Positions 56,212 to 64,000 of a stretch of 64,000 nt of DNA are shown here, piece by piece (the stretch's first letter is position 1; the number at the start of each line of letters is the position of its first letter). This DNA comes from Latilactobacillus sakei (GTDB lineage Bacteria; Bacillota; Bacilli; Lactobacillales; Lactobacillaceae). The position numbers and the translations under genes are program-made. Location of the stretch: positions 1,798,001 to 1,862,000 of the forward strand of contig CP025839.1 in assembly GCA_002953655.1 (NCBI GenBank). The letters are read 5' to 3'. Below the pieces are notes generated by a model. The model was not told where the DNA came from. It saw only the letters and a program-made list of their open reading frames with translations, and did not search any database.

Positions 56212-56440
56212 ATAAAAAGCGCCCTTTGTTAATTAACAAAAGACGCCGGTTGAGCGTGGTTCCACTTTTCTTCGCAAAAATGCCTCAAGCAGATAACGGT
56301 GTCCCGACTAGCAGTAAAAATCTACTAGCATCTCCAAGGTGCATTTCGATTAACCCAATTACTTCTTCACAGCACCCAGAAGCTTTCTGAAAATTCGGCT
56401 AATCTACTTCTTCTCTTCATCAATTTATACAGTTTAGTTA
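56212..56440 (-). promoter_or_regulatory. T-box riboswitch for cysteine (cysS leader)
   Basis: Minus strand. Stem I region about 56425-56290; specifier UGC (56343-56341, preceded by CGAAA) is a Cys codon. The T-box reads AGTGGAACCACGC (56266-56254); its UGGA pairs with the UCCA end of tRNA-Cys, whose discriminator base is U. Terminator GGCGTCTTTTGTT / AACAAAGGGCGC with TTTTT (about 56250-56213). Uncharged tRNA-Cys should allow read-through to cysS. Confidence 0.9.
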
Positions 56441-56488
56441 GTCTCAATAATACCGATTATTGGTGACCATGTAAAGTCATCTGAATGC

Positions 56489-57604
56489 TTATTTTTCATT
56501 CAAGCCTTTTTGTTGGTGTGCTGGTTTAGCGAAAATCATTCGTCCAGCAGCCGTTTGTAAGGCACTTGTGACAATCACATCTAATGGTTTATTGAGATAA
56601 TGCTGGCCATCTTCAACAACAATCATCGTGCCATCTTCAAGGTAAGCAACCCCTTGTTGCCGTTCGGTTCCGGCTTTGACTACCGTGACGGTCATCGCTT
56701 CTCCAGGTAAGACAGCTGGTTTCAATGTATTGGCCAATTGATTGATATTAAAAACAGGGACGTTTTGGAATTCACAGACTTTATTTAAATTGTAATCATT
56801 AGTGACCACAATCCCATCTAACAACTTCGCCAACTTGACTAGTTTGCCATCGACTTCCGTTAAATCTTCAAAGTCGCCATCGTACATTTCGACAGATAAA
56901 CTTTCGTCCTTTTGTAATTCATTCAAGATATCTAAACCACGACGACCACGCGCCCGTTTTAAGTTATCTGCAGAATCGGAAATTAATTGTAATTCATGTA
57001 AAACGAAATTAGGGACCATCAAGGTGCCTTCGATAAAGCCGGTCTTAGCAATTTCCTTAATCCGACCATCAATGATGACACTTGTATCCAAAATCTTATA
57101 CTTCCGGAAATTATCATCTACCTTGCGTTCTAGCACGTCAGTATTGCGTTTTTTAGGTTGTAAGAACTTACGCCATTCATCGAGACGGGTCGTCCCCACC
57201 TTAAAGCCTAAATAACCAAGCGCAAACATCAATAGGATCGGTACCACTGTATTTAAAACAAAAATCGGCATCCGGTATAACGGAATCGAAACAACATTCG
57301 CTAATAACAAGCCAATTAATGAGAATACACTCCCAAATAATAGGAAACTAGGGGATTGTTTAAACAACGCCTTTTCCAATTGACGCATTGCGCGTAACAT
57401 CGGACTAGCTAGTACCAAGAATAAAAGATAAAAAATAATTGCACCTAACACGGCATTGGTAATGCCATTATTGAGATATGTGACTAATTCTAAATGAACG
57501 ACTCGCCAAAACTCCGGAAAGGCCGTGATCCCTAAAGCACCCCCTAGAATCACAAAGACGATACCTAACACTCTTCTTTTAGTTAATGGTTTTTGTTGCA
57601 TCAT
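56489..57604 (-). CDS. PIN/TRAM membrane protein (YacL-like)
   Basis: 371 aa. Four N-terminal membrane helices (about 10-130), then a PIN nuclease-like domain (about 170-285: KILDTSVIIDGRI, HELQLISDSADNLKRARGRRGLDIL, EVDGKLVKLAKLLDGIVVTNDYNLNKV, with acidic active-site residues) and a TRAM domain (about 293-350: LPGEAMTVTVVKAGTERQQGVAYLEDGTMIVVEDG). Likely a membrane-bound RNA-binding nuclease; unproven. 27 bases after radA. Confidence 0.93.
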   Translation of the reverse strand: MMQQKPLTKRRVLGIVFVILGGALGITAFPEFWRVVHLELVTYLNNGITNAVLGAIIFYLLFLVLASPMLRAMRQLEKALFKQSPSFLLFGSVFSLIGLLLANVVSIPLYRMPIFVLNTVVPILLMFALGYLGFKVGTTRLDEWRKFLQPKKRNTDVLERKVDDNFRKYKILDTSVIIDGRIKEIAKTGFIEGTLMVPNFVLHELQLISDSADNLKRARGRRGLDILNELQKDESLSVEMYDGDFEDLTEVDGKLVKLAKLLDGIVVTNDYNLNKVCEFQNVPVFNINQLANTLKPAVLPGEAMTVTVVKAGTERQQGVAYLEDGTMIVVEDGQHYLNKPLDVIVTSALQTAAGRMIFAKPAHQQKGLNEK

Positions 57605-57631
57605 AAAACCTCCTCTCGCACCAACTTATGC

Positions 57632-58996
57632 CTAGTTGAATACTTTTTTTAAAGTTTCTGCAATAGTTGTAACACCAACGACTTGAATGTCAGTTGGCGG
57701 CTCCCAACCTTGCAAATTATTTTTAGGAACGTAAATGCGTTTAAAACCTAACTTCGCCGCTTCGCCAACGCGTTGTTCGATCCGGTTGACCCGTCGAATT
57801 TCACCCGTCAAGCCAATTTCGCCGACAAAACAATCGGTTGGTGGAATTTCTTTATCGCGATAACTGGAAGCAATCGAGACGGCCATCGCCAAATCAATCG
57901 CTGGTTCGTCTAACTTAACGCCACCGGTTGCTTTAAGATAAGCATCTTGATTGGAAAGCATCAAACTCGCCCGCTTTTCTAAAACCGCCATAATTAATGA
58001 CACCCGATTATGGTCTAACCCTGAAGATGTCCGTTTTGCGTTCCCGAACAAGGTTGGGGTAATCAAAGTTTGCAACTCAACCAAGATTGGTCTGGTCCCT
58101 TCCATTGAAACCACCACCGCTGAACCAGTCGCACCGGCCAGCCGTTCTTCAAGGAAAATTTCAGATGGGTTAGCGACTTCTTGTAAACCCGCTTCCCGCA
58201 TTTCGAAAATCCCGATTTCATTAGTTGAACCAAACCGGTTTTTAACCGATCGTAAAATTCGGTACGTGTGATGCGTGTCACCTTCAAAGTACAACACGGT
58301 ATCTACCATATGTTCCAAAATCTTCGGACCGGCGATCGCCCCTTCTTTAGTCACATGTCCCACCACAAAAATAGTAATCTGATTGGTTTTAGCAATCCGC
58401 ATCAATTCTGCAGTCACTTGGCGAACCTGTGAAACACTCCCGACTGCAGAAGTCACTTCTGGTTCACTCATTGTTTGAATCGAATCAATCACGACGTATT
58501 CTGGTTTGAGCGTTTCGATTTGGTGGCGAATATTGCCCATATCCGTTTCGGGATACAGATACAATTGATCGCCATTAACCCCTAATCGATTCGCCCGCAT
58601 CTTAATTTGCGAGGCACTTTCTTCACCTGAAACGTATAGGATTTTACCCACTTTTTCAAGTTGCCCTGAAACTTGTAGTAACAAGGTGGATTTCCCAATC
58701 CCAGGATCCCCACCGATTAAAATCAGTGAGCCCGGCACCACACCGCCACCTAAAACGCGATTCAATTCATTTAATTCCGTTTTGACACGGGGTTCTTTTT
58801 GGATATTAACGGTACTGATTTTTTCAGGTTCAGTGGCCCGGCCTGAAATTGTGAAATTTGATTTGGCCGCTGCGGCGGGTTGTTCTCGTTCTTCAACCAT
58901 TTGATTCCAAGCACCACAATTCGGACAGCGCCCCAAGAATCTGGGGGAACTGTAGCCACAATTCTGGCAGACAAACTGCGTTTTAACTTTAGCCAC
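57632..58996 (-). CDS. radA: DNA repair protein RadA
   Basis: 454 aa. N-terminal zinc finger CQNCG...CPNCG, RecA-like core with Walker [13 protein letters not shown] (near 94), the RadA KNRFG motif VKNRFGS, and a C-terminal Lon-like domain (about 275-454; [32 protein letters not shown]). A helicase that extends recombination D-loops. Between dut and the PIN/TRAM gene, the usual lactobacillar order. Confidence 0.97.
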   Translation of the reverse strand: MAKVKTQFVCQNCGYSSPRFLGRCPNCGAWNQMVEEREQPAAAAKSNFTISGRATEPEKISTVNIQKEPRVKTELNELNRVLGGGVVPGSLILIGGDPGIGKSTLLLQVSGQLEKVGKILYVSGEESASQIKMRANRLGVNGDQLYLYPETDMGNIRHQIETLKPEYVVIDSIQTMSEPEVTSAVGSVSQVRQVTAELMRIAKTNQITIFVVGHVTKEGAIAGPKILEHMVDTVLYFEGDTHHTYRILRSVKNRFGSTNEIGIFEMREAGLQEVANPSEIFLEERLAGATGSAVVVSMEGTRPILVELQTLITPTLFGNAKRTSSGLDHNRVSLIMAVLEKRASLMLSNQDAYLKATGGVKLDEPAIDLAMAVSIASSYRDKEIPPTDCFVGEIGLTGEIRRVNRIEQRVGEAAKLGFKRIYVPKNNLQGWEPPTDIQVVGVTTIAETLKKVFN

Positions 58997-59068
58997 AAGA
59001 TTCTCCTTTACTACCCTTATTGTCTACTATTTTAGCACATATCGACTACTGATTACCGTTAGCGCGGA

Positions 59069-59608
59069 CTAACGACCGGATGAACCAAAACCGCCGGTCC
59101 GTTTAGTTGTCACAGCTACTTCATCATCAGCCACAAGATATGGCATGAAAATACCTTGACCAATTCGTTCGCCTTTTCGCAAAATAATATCACGCGGACT
59201 GAAATTCAACATTTGAATAAAAATTTCACCCTCGTTGGCATCGTTGCCGTAATAATCTGAATCGATAATCCCGACACCATTGGGAATCACTAACCCCTTT
59301 TTCAAGGGATTGCTTGAACGATTAGCAATCATTAAATATTCATCATCTTGCATATAGGCCTTAATCCCCGTTGGTACTAGGAAAGGTTTCAAGGTCTTAG
59401 AAGCCCGTTCAAAATCATCATCAACTAGTGGTTTGCCGTTTCGAATCATCCGAAATAGACGGACAAAATTATAATGCCAGATGGATGGTAAAACGAAGTC
59501 CTCTGCACAAGCAAAATCGTATCCTGCTGAATGTGCAGTCGACCGCACTGGTAAACTTAAGTTTGCTGATTGGTACTTGGTTACTATTTCGAATCCTCGT
59601 TTTTTCAT
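59069..59608 (-). CDS. dut: dUTP diphosphatase
   Basis: 179 aa trimeric dUTPase. Motif 1 AGYDFACAED, motif 2 ANRSSNPLKKG, motif 3 GVGIIDSDYYG, motif 4 GERIGQGIF and motif 5 RTGGFGSSGR are all present. An insertion of about 35 residues after motif 1 (WHYNFVRLFRMIRNGK) is typical of lactic-acid-bacterial forms. Keeps uracil out of DNA and supplies dUMP. Confidence 0.95.
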   Translation of the reverse strand: MKKRGFEIVTKYQSANLSLPVRSTAHSAGYDFACAEDFVLPSIWHYNFVRLFRMIRNGKPLVDDDFERASKTLKPFLVPTGIKAYMQDDEYLMIANRSSNPLKKGLVIPNGVGIIDSDYYGNDANEGEIFIQMLNFSPRDIILRKGERIGQGIFMPYLVADDEVAVTTKRTGGFGSSGR

Positions 59609-59805
59609 CTAAAAAAGCTCCTATATTATTAACACCTAATTTGGCGCTATTTTTTACTACTGTATCATACCATGAAAACCAACTAACTTGAATAATGCCC
59701 GCGACGGATTTAATAGAAATTTTAGCAAAAAATGCCTATTTTAAAGCGCTTTTTTACCGGTTATTGCGTATAATGGCATTATAAACATATAGAAGAGGTG
59801 TCTTA

Positions 59806-60489
59806 ATGGATAAGAATGCAATGAAAAAAATGGCTGCTGAACGCTCAGTGGACTACGTCGAAGACAATATGATTTTAGGACTTGGGACTGGCTCAACGGT
59901 TGTGTACATGGTCGAAGCGCTCGCTAAACGTGTGAAGGCTGAAAACCTCCACTTAACTTGCGTCTGCACATCAATCAGAACTGCAGAACAAGCAACATCC
60001 CTTGGTATCCCCGTCAAAGCACTCAATGAAGTCGATCATATCGATTTGACAATTGATGGTGCCGATGAAGTTGACGCTAACTTCCAAGGGATTAAAGGCG
60101 GTGGCGCTGCCCACTTATTCGAAAAACTAGTGGCAACAACCTCAACCCGCAACATCTGGATTGTTGATGAAGAAAAAGTAGTCGATACAATCGGCCGCTT
60201 CCCACTCCCCGTTGAAGTGATTCCTTTTGGCAGTCAACAAGTTTTCAACAAGTTCGTCAAAGAAGGCCTTAACCCAGAATTCAGAACAACCGAAGATGGT
60301 CAACGCGTCTTAACAGACTCCAAAAATGAAGTGATTGATCTGCACCTTGAAAAAATCACACATCCGCACTTACTAGCATCTTGGTTAAGCGAACAAGTCG
60401 GCGTCGTTGAACACGGCCTATTCTTAGACCTCGTCAACGAAGTCGTAGTAGGCTCACCAGAAGGCGTCAAAATCTTAAAAGCCAGATAA
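59806..60489 (+). CDS. rpiA: ribose-5-phosphate isomerase A
   Basis: 227 aa. Interconverts ribose-5-P and ribulose-5-[46 protein letters not shown] and [11 protein letters not shown] are the family blocks. AGAGGTG before ATG 59806. In a species that ferments pentoses and nucleosides it feeds PRPP and phosphoketolase routes. Repeat F and a terminator follow. Confidence 0.96.
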   Translation: MDKNAMKKMAAERSVDYVEDNMILGLGTGSTVVYMVEALAKRVKAENLHLTCVCTSIRTAEQATSLGIPVKALNEVDHIDLTIDGADEVDANFQGIKGGGAAHLFEKLVATTSTRNIWIVDEEKVVDTIGRFPLPVEVIPFGSQQVFNKFVKEGLNPEFRTTEDGQRVLTDSKNEVIDLHLEKITHPHLLASWLSEQVGVVEHGLFLDLVNEVVVGSPEGVKILKAR

Positions 60490-60493
60490 AAAC

Positions 60494-60611
60494 AGAGTGT
60501 CCTTCAAAGTGGTCATGTTCTGAGGATTAGCATAGGTAGGCGAATAACCAATGTAATCAGTTGTTTGACTAACGACGCTAAACGCAAGAATCAGGTTGAT
60601 ATGGCACGTTT
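60494..60611 (+). repeat. palindromic repeat, copy F (118 bp)
   Basis: Sense orientation, 4 bases after the rpiA stop. Ends AGAGTGT / GGCACGTTT; outer arms pair only weakly (TTCAA / TTGAT), the most degenerate full copy. Core CTGAGGATTAGC and GTTTGACTA are conserved. Confidence 0.82.
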
Positions 60612-60654
60612 GGGATAACCTACTCTTCAAGTGACTAGATTATGCCAATCCCCC

Positions 60655-60691
60655 AAATAACCATCATACTCGTTATGATGGTTATTTTTTA
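60655..60691 (+). terminator. rpiA terminator
   Basis: AATAACCATCATA / TATGATGGTTATT followed by TTTTT. Confidence 0.9.
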
Positions 60692-60839
60692 TCTTTAACG
60701 GTACAAAGCAATTCTCATATTAACCGTTTTCTTACTCATTTTATAATTAATCCCAATATCATTATCCCCTCCATCTCGTGTTTACTTCTCCCGTTAAATC
60801 AACTAGAATTGAGGTATATTGAAATTAAGGAGTGATTAG
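60692..60839 (+). other. leader region of the first pepC-like gene
   Basis: AT-rich promoter region without repeat copies. TATATT near 60816 is a possible -10; no convincing -35 was seen. AAGGAG lies 8 bases before the ATG. Confidence 0.4.
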
Positions 60840-62162
60840 ATGACCCAAGAAATTACACATGCTAATTTAATCAAGATGCGCCAAGTACTCGCCGACATGC
60901 CGCAAGCCCAAACGCTACGCAATGCCGTCATGAACAACGGGATTAACGCGGTCGCTCAGCGTCCTGATGCTGCCGTAACCCTTGACCCAACCTACTCGAT
61001 TGACTTGCCAACCGGTGACGTCAGCTTCCAAAAAAAGAGTGGTCGTTGTTGGCTATTTGCCACACTCAATACACTTCGTCATGATTTCGAACAAAAATAT
61101 AACGTGAAGAACTTTGAACTTTCCCAAAACTATCTCTCTTTCTGGGATCGGATTGAAAAAGCCAATCTTTTCTACGAAAAAATTCTAGCAACAGCTACTC
61201 AACCCATTACGGATCGCGAAGTCGCCTTCGCACTTGCCGGACCTGATTTTGACGGCGGCCAATGGGACAACGCCGTTGCTTTGATTCAAAAATACGGTGC
61301 CGTTCCTAAGTCCGTCATGCCCGAAACTTACAATAGTGATTTAACCACTGAATTCAACAGTACCTTAAACCTTAAATTACGGACAGATGCGATTAAACTC
61401 CGCCAATTAGTTGCTGATCAAGCAAGCGAAGCCAAAATCAGCGAAACTAGAACAGCAATGTTAAGCGACATTTATCGTCTCAGCGTTTACGCTTTTGGCG
61501 AACCGGTTGAAACATTCGACTTCGCCTATCGCGACAATGATCAACAATATCACCTGGATCAAGGTCTCACGCCACTGAGCTTCTATCAAAAATATTTAAA
61601 TCGTCATTTTGATGATTACATCACAGTTGTCAGCAGCCCGCAAGCCAGTAAACAATACAACCAACTTTACAGCTTAGACTCACAAGATACCGTGGTCGAA
61701 GGCCATCCAATGCGCCTATTGAACCTCCCACCCGACCGTCTAAAAGCATTAGCGATTCAATCACTCAAAGCAGGTGAATCAATCTGGTTTGGTAACGACG
61801 TGCTCGCCGACTTAGACCGGCAAAAAGGCTGGTTGGACAGCAATCTCTATGACTATTCAAGTCTCTTCAGCATCGACTTAACAATGCCTAAAGACCAGCG
61901 ACTTGATTATCGCCAAGGCGTTGTTTCTCACGCAATGACGCTAACCGGTGTCGATTTAGTTGACGACCAACCCACAAAATGGAAAGTTGAAAATACTTGG
62001 AGTGACAAGGTCGGCAATAAAGGCTACTTCAGCATGAGCGACGCTTGGTTTGATGACTACGTATACGAAGTGGTTATCAAAAAAGAATACCTCACAAAAG
62101 AAGAACAAGCCTTACTAGACCAAACCCCAATCAAACTAGACCCATGGGACGCACTCCAATAA
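60840..62162 (+). CDS. C1B-family cysteine aminopeptidase (PepC-like), variant copy
   Basis: 440 aa bleomycin-hydrolase-type peptidase, cytosolic hexamer in relatives. Catalytic Cys70 in KKSGRCWLFATLN, His in VSHAMTLTGVD, and Asn in KVENTWSDKVG; the usual ENSWG reads ENTWS here. Clearly paralogous to the next gene over its whole length, but more diverged. Either another specificity (PepE/PepG/PepW type) or relaxed evolution. Followed by three repeat copies. Confidence 0.9.
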   Translation: MTQEITHANLIKMRQVLADMPQAQTLRNAVMNNGINAVAQRPDAAVTLDPTYSIDLPTGDVSFQKKSGRCWLFATLNTLRHDFEQKYNVKNFELSQNYLSFWDRIEKANLFYEKILATATQPITDREVAFALAGPDFDGGQWDNAVALIQKYGAVPKSVMPETYNSDLTTEFNSTLNLKLRTDAIKLRQLVADQASEAKISETRTAMLSDIYRLSVYAFGEPVETFDFAYRDNDQQYHLDQGLTPLSFYQKYLNRHFDDYITVVSSPQASKQYNQLYSLDSQDTVVEGHPMRLLNLPPDRLKALAIQSLKAGESIWFGNDVLADLDRQKGWLDSNLYDYSSLFSIDLTMPKDQRLDYRQGVVSHAMTLTGVDLVDDQPTKWKVENTWSDKVGNKGYFSMSDAWFDDYVYEVVIKKEYLTKEEQALLDQTPIKLDPWDALQ

Positions 62163-62163
62163 A

Positions 62164-62228
62164 ATAAGTGCGTTCAAGCTGGTCAACTTTTGAGCATTAG
62201 CACAGAAAGTTAGCTTGAAAAGCACATT
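62164..62228 (+). repeat. short palindromic repeat, copy G1 (65 bp)
   Basis: Arms TTCAAGCT / AGCTTGAA and AACTTT / AAAGTT with the central half deleted, keeping both ends and both arms. Starts 2 bases after the stop of the first pepC-like gene. Confidence 0.85.
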
Positions 62229-62233
62229 AAGAA

Positions 62234-62350
62234 AGAAGTGCGTCATCAACAAGTAACTTCTGTGCACTTACAGCACTTGACGAATTGGCGATGCAATCGC
62301 TGATTTGGCAAGTGAGGTAAGGCGGAAGAAGTTGTTGATGAAAGCACGTT
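62234..62350 (+). repeat. palindromic repeat, copy G2 (117 bp)
   Basis: Arms TCATCAACA / TGTTGATGA and ACTTCT / AGAAGT; inner hairpin GCGAT / ATCGC. Tandem with G1 and G3. Confidence 0.92.
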
Positions 62351-62356
62351 AAAGAA

Positions 62357-62473
62357 AGAAGTGCGTTCAAACCAGTTATATTCCGAGTACTAGCGTAACA
62401 AGGTGAATGATTACTGGAAGTAATCGTTTGACTTGTGGCGCTAGACACAGGAATATGGTTTGAAAAGCACGTT
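62357..62473 (+). repeat. palindromic repeat, copy G3 (117 bp)
   Basis: Arms TTCAAACC / GGTTTGAA and ATATTCC / GGAATAT; inner hairpin GATTACT / AGTAATC. Ends 40 bases before the RBS of the second pepC gene. Confidence 0.92.
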
Positions 62474-62518
62474 AAGAAATATCAATAATCCATCCCAATT
62501 CTCAAGGAGGTTTTTTCA

Positions 62519-63865
62519 ATGGTTCAAGCTATCACACCCGAAAATATTCAACAATTCAAAGCCGATTTCAAGGCGGTTCCACAATCAAACGTCATTAAAA
62601 ATACGGTGATGAACAACGGCTTTTTAGCCAGCAGTCAAAATACAACTTCAAAGGCTTTGATGGACCCAGTCTTTTCAATCGATTTAGATACTGGCGCCGT
62701 TTCAAATCAAAAGCAATCCGGCCGTTGCTGGATGTTTGCCGCATTAAATACGATGCGTCATAGCTTACAAGCACAATTCAAGATTAAGGATTTCGAACTT
62801 TCGCAAAATTATACGAACTTCTGGGATAAATTCGAAAAATCAAACTACTTCTACGAAAATGTTTTAAAAACCGCCAATCAACCAATCGGTGATCGCAAAG
62901 TCGACTTTTTAATGACGACACCCCAACAAGACGGTGGTCAATGGGATATGTTATGCGCCCTCATCGAAAAATACGGGATTGTGCCTAAGTCAGTCATGCC
63001 CGAAACTTATAACAGTGAGAAATCAAGCGAACTCAACAGTGTCTTGAACCTTAAACTCAGAAAAGATGCCGTCACCCTTCGTCAATTGGTTGCCGATGGT
63101 GTCAGCGAAGCTGATATCCAAGCAAAGAAGGATACAATGTTGACTGAAGTTTACCGGATGCTTGTTTTCGCATTGGGCGAACCCCCTGTTGAATTTGACT
63201 TCGAATACCGCGATGATGACCACAACTACCACATTGAAAAGGGCCTCACACCACAAACTTTTTATCAAAAATATGTTGGTTGGGACCTCGAAAATTACGT
63301 TTCATTAATCAATTCCCCAACAGCGGACAAACCATACAACCACTTATATAGCGTCGAAATGCTCGGCAACGTGGTTGGCGGCCGTGAAGTTCGCCATTTG
63401 AATCTTGATATCGATGATTTCAAACAACTTGCCATCAAACAACTCCAAGCTGGCGAATCAGTTTGGTTTGGTAGCGATGTTGGCCAATCATCCGACCGTA
63501 AACTGGGTATCATGGATACGGAAATCTATCAAAAAGCAGCATTACTCAACATGGACCTTTCAATTTCTAAAGGCGAACGCCTAGATTACGGTGAAAGTTT
63601 AATGACGCATGCAATGGTCATTACTGGCGTTGATATCGTTGATGGTCAACCAACGAAATGGAAGGTTGAAAACTCATGGGGCGATAAAGTCGGTACTAAG
63701 GGCTACTTCGTCATGAGCGACAGCTGGTTTGACGAATTCGTCTACCAAATCGTCATCAACAAACGCTTCTTAACAGCAGAAATGCAACGGATTGAAAAAG
63801 AAGAATACGATCACCCAACCGTTCTCGCACCATGGGATCCAATGGGCGCATTAGCAAGTCGCTAA
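62519..63865 (+). CDS. pepC: aminopeptidase C
   Basis: 448 aa, canonical PepC: Cys70 in KQSGRCWMFAALN, MTHAMVITGVD and KVENSWGDKVGTKGYFVMS. Cytosolic thiol aminopeptidase that frees amino acids from peptides. AAGGAGG lies 10 bases before ATG 62519. Probably the housekeeping copy of the tandem pair. Confidence 0.95.
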   Translation: MVQAITPENIQQFKADFKAVPQSNVIKNTVMNNGFLASSQNTTSKALMDPVFSIDLDTGAVSNQKQSGRCWMFAALNTMRHSLQAQFKIKDFELSQNYTNFWDKFEKSNYFYENVLKTANQPIGDRKVDFLMTTPQQDGGQWDMLCALIEKYGIVPKSVMPETYNSEKSSELNSVLNLKLRKDAVTLRQLVADGVSEADIQAKKDTMLTEVYRMLVFALGEPPVEFDFEYRDDDHNYHIEKGLTPQTFYQKYVGWDLENYVSLINSPTADKPYNHLYSVEMLGNVVGGREVRHLNLDIDDFKQLAIKQLQAGESVWFGSDVGQSSDRKLGIMDTEIYQKAALLNMDLSISKGERLDYGESLMTHAMVITGVDIVDGQPTKWKVENSWGDKVGTKGYFVMSDSWFDEFVYQIVINKRFLTAEMQRIEKEEYDHPTVLAPWDPMGALASR

Positions 63866-63871
63866 ACAAAT

Positions 63872-63907
63872 TAAAAAGGTCAGGACAAATTTGCCCTGGC
63901 CTTTTTA
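63872..63907. terminator. terminator between pepC and the right-edge gene
   Basis: AAAAAGGTCAGGACAAA / TTTGCCCTGGCCTTTTT stem (one mismatch), usable by both convergent genes. Confidence 0.88.
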
Positions 63908-63914
63908 GTTTGTC

Positions 63915-64000
63915 CTAATCCTGTGTGCCAACAACTAACAAACTATCGTAATAAATTTGCATCATCATTTGCCAATCGCTGAATTGGAGCCATTCATCAC
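63915..64000 (-). CDS. C-terminal end of an unknown gene (cut by window edge)
   Basis: The minus strand reads 27 codons without a stop (DEWLQFSDWQMMMQIYYDSL..., ending GTQD) and a TAG. The short distance to a terminator and good codon use suggest the 3' end of a real gene. Too little for family assignment. Confidence 0.5.
   Translation of the reverse strand, partial: DEWLQFSDWQMMMQIYYDSLLVVGTQD

Overview
The window looks like the chromosome of a low-GC lactic acid bacterium. The most likely source is the Latilactobacillus sakei/curvatus group: gene orders are typical of lactobacilli, the peptidases are PepC-like, a competence-type sigma H gene sits next to rpmG/secE, and there are no spore genes at loci where bacilli carry them. 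The species is inferred, because no search was run. No tRNA, rRNA, CRISPR array, insertion sequence or prophage was seen. Every complete gene reads without a frameshift; only the two window edges cut genes (cshA on the left, an unknown gene on the right).

Region by region. 1-5.3 kb: cshA (partial), murF, an uncharacterised 416-aa protein, htpX and lemA. 5.4-10.4 kb: a SMI1/KNR4-like protein with an MFS exporter, two membrane proteins (YjdF-like and TMEM175/DUF1211) and a ClC-type channel. 10.4-16.4 kb: rpmE2, murA (with the usual active-site Cys replaced by Asp), pyrG (with a CTP-sensing attenuator), a ROK kinase on the other strand, rpoE and a DUF1934 gene. 16.6-20.7 kb: lipL-like, HD hydrolase, Cof-type phosphatase, YdcF. 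20.7-25.5 kb: terC, mscL, rpiR-nanE, prs and a small membrane protein. 25.6-36.3 kb: the conserved minus-strand row metG-tatD-rnmV-ksgA-veg-ispE-purR-glmU(-prs), interrupted by a marR gene and by plus-strand insertions. 36.4-40.1 kb: small housekeeping genes (DUF72, Nudix, chorismate mutase, HELLH protein, RibD-like reductase). 40.3-45.7 kb: a phosphonate island, phnX-phnW-phnD-phnC-phnE-phnE, for uptake and breakdown of 2-aminoethylphosphonate. 45.9-59.6 kb: the rpl/nusG/secE/sigH/rlmB/cysS/radA/dut row, read leftwards, with ackA and an alpha/beta hydrolase inserted. 59.8-63.9 kb: rpiA and two tandem pepC-like aminopeptidases.

The most unusual feature is a family of dispersed palindromic repeats, mostly 116-119 bp. 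There are at least 11 full copies plus one diverged, one short, one half and one doubtful copy. They lie between genes and share short ends (AGAGTGCG / GCACGTTT). The arms differ between subfamilies but stay complementary within each copy, and so does an inner hairpin, so the folded structure rather than the sequence appears to be kept. Nearly all have the same polarity relative to the transcript they lie in and sit between a stop codon and the terminator. One sits between a cysteine T-box terminator and the cysS ribosome-binding site. This is the best candidate in the window for an undescribed system.

Other regulatory RNA that can be read directly: a pyrG promoter starting at GGGC with a terminator, a Cys T-box, an L10 leader with attenuator, a short metG leader ending in a terminator hairpin, and a cshA leader carrying a short overlapping ORF.
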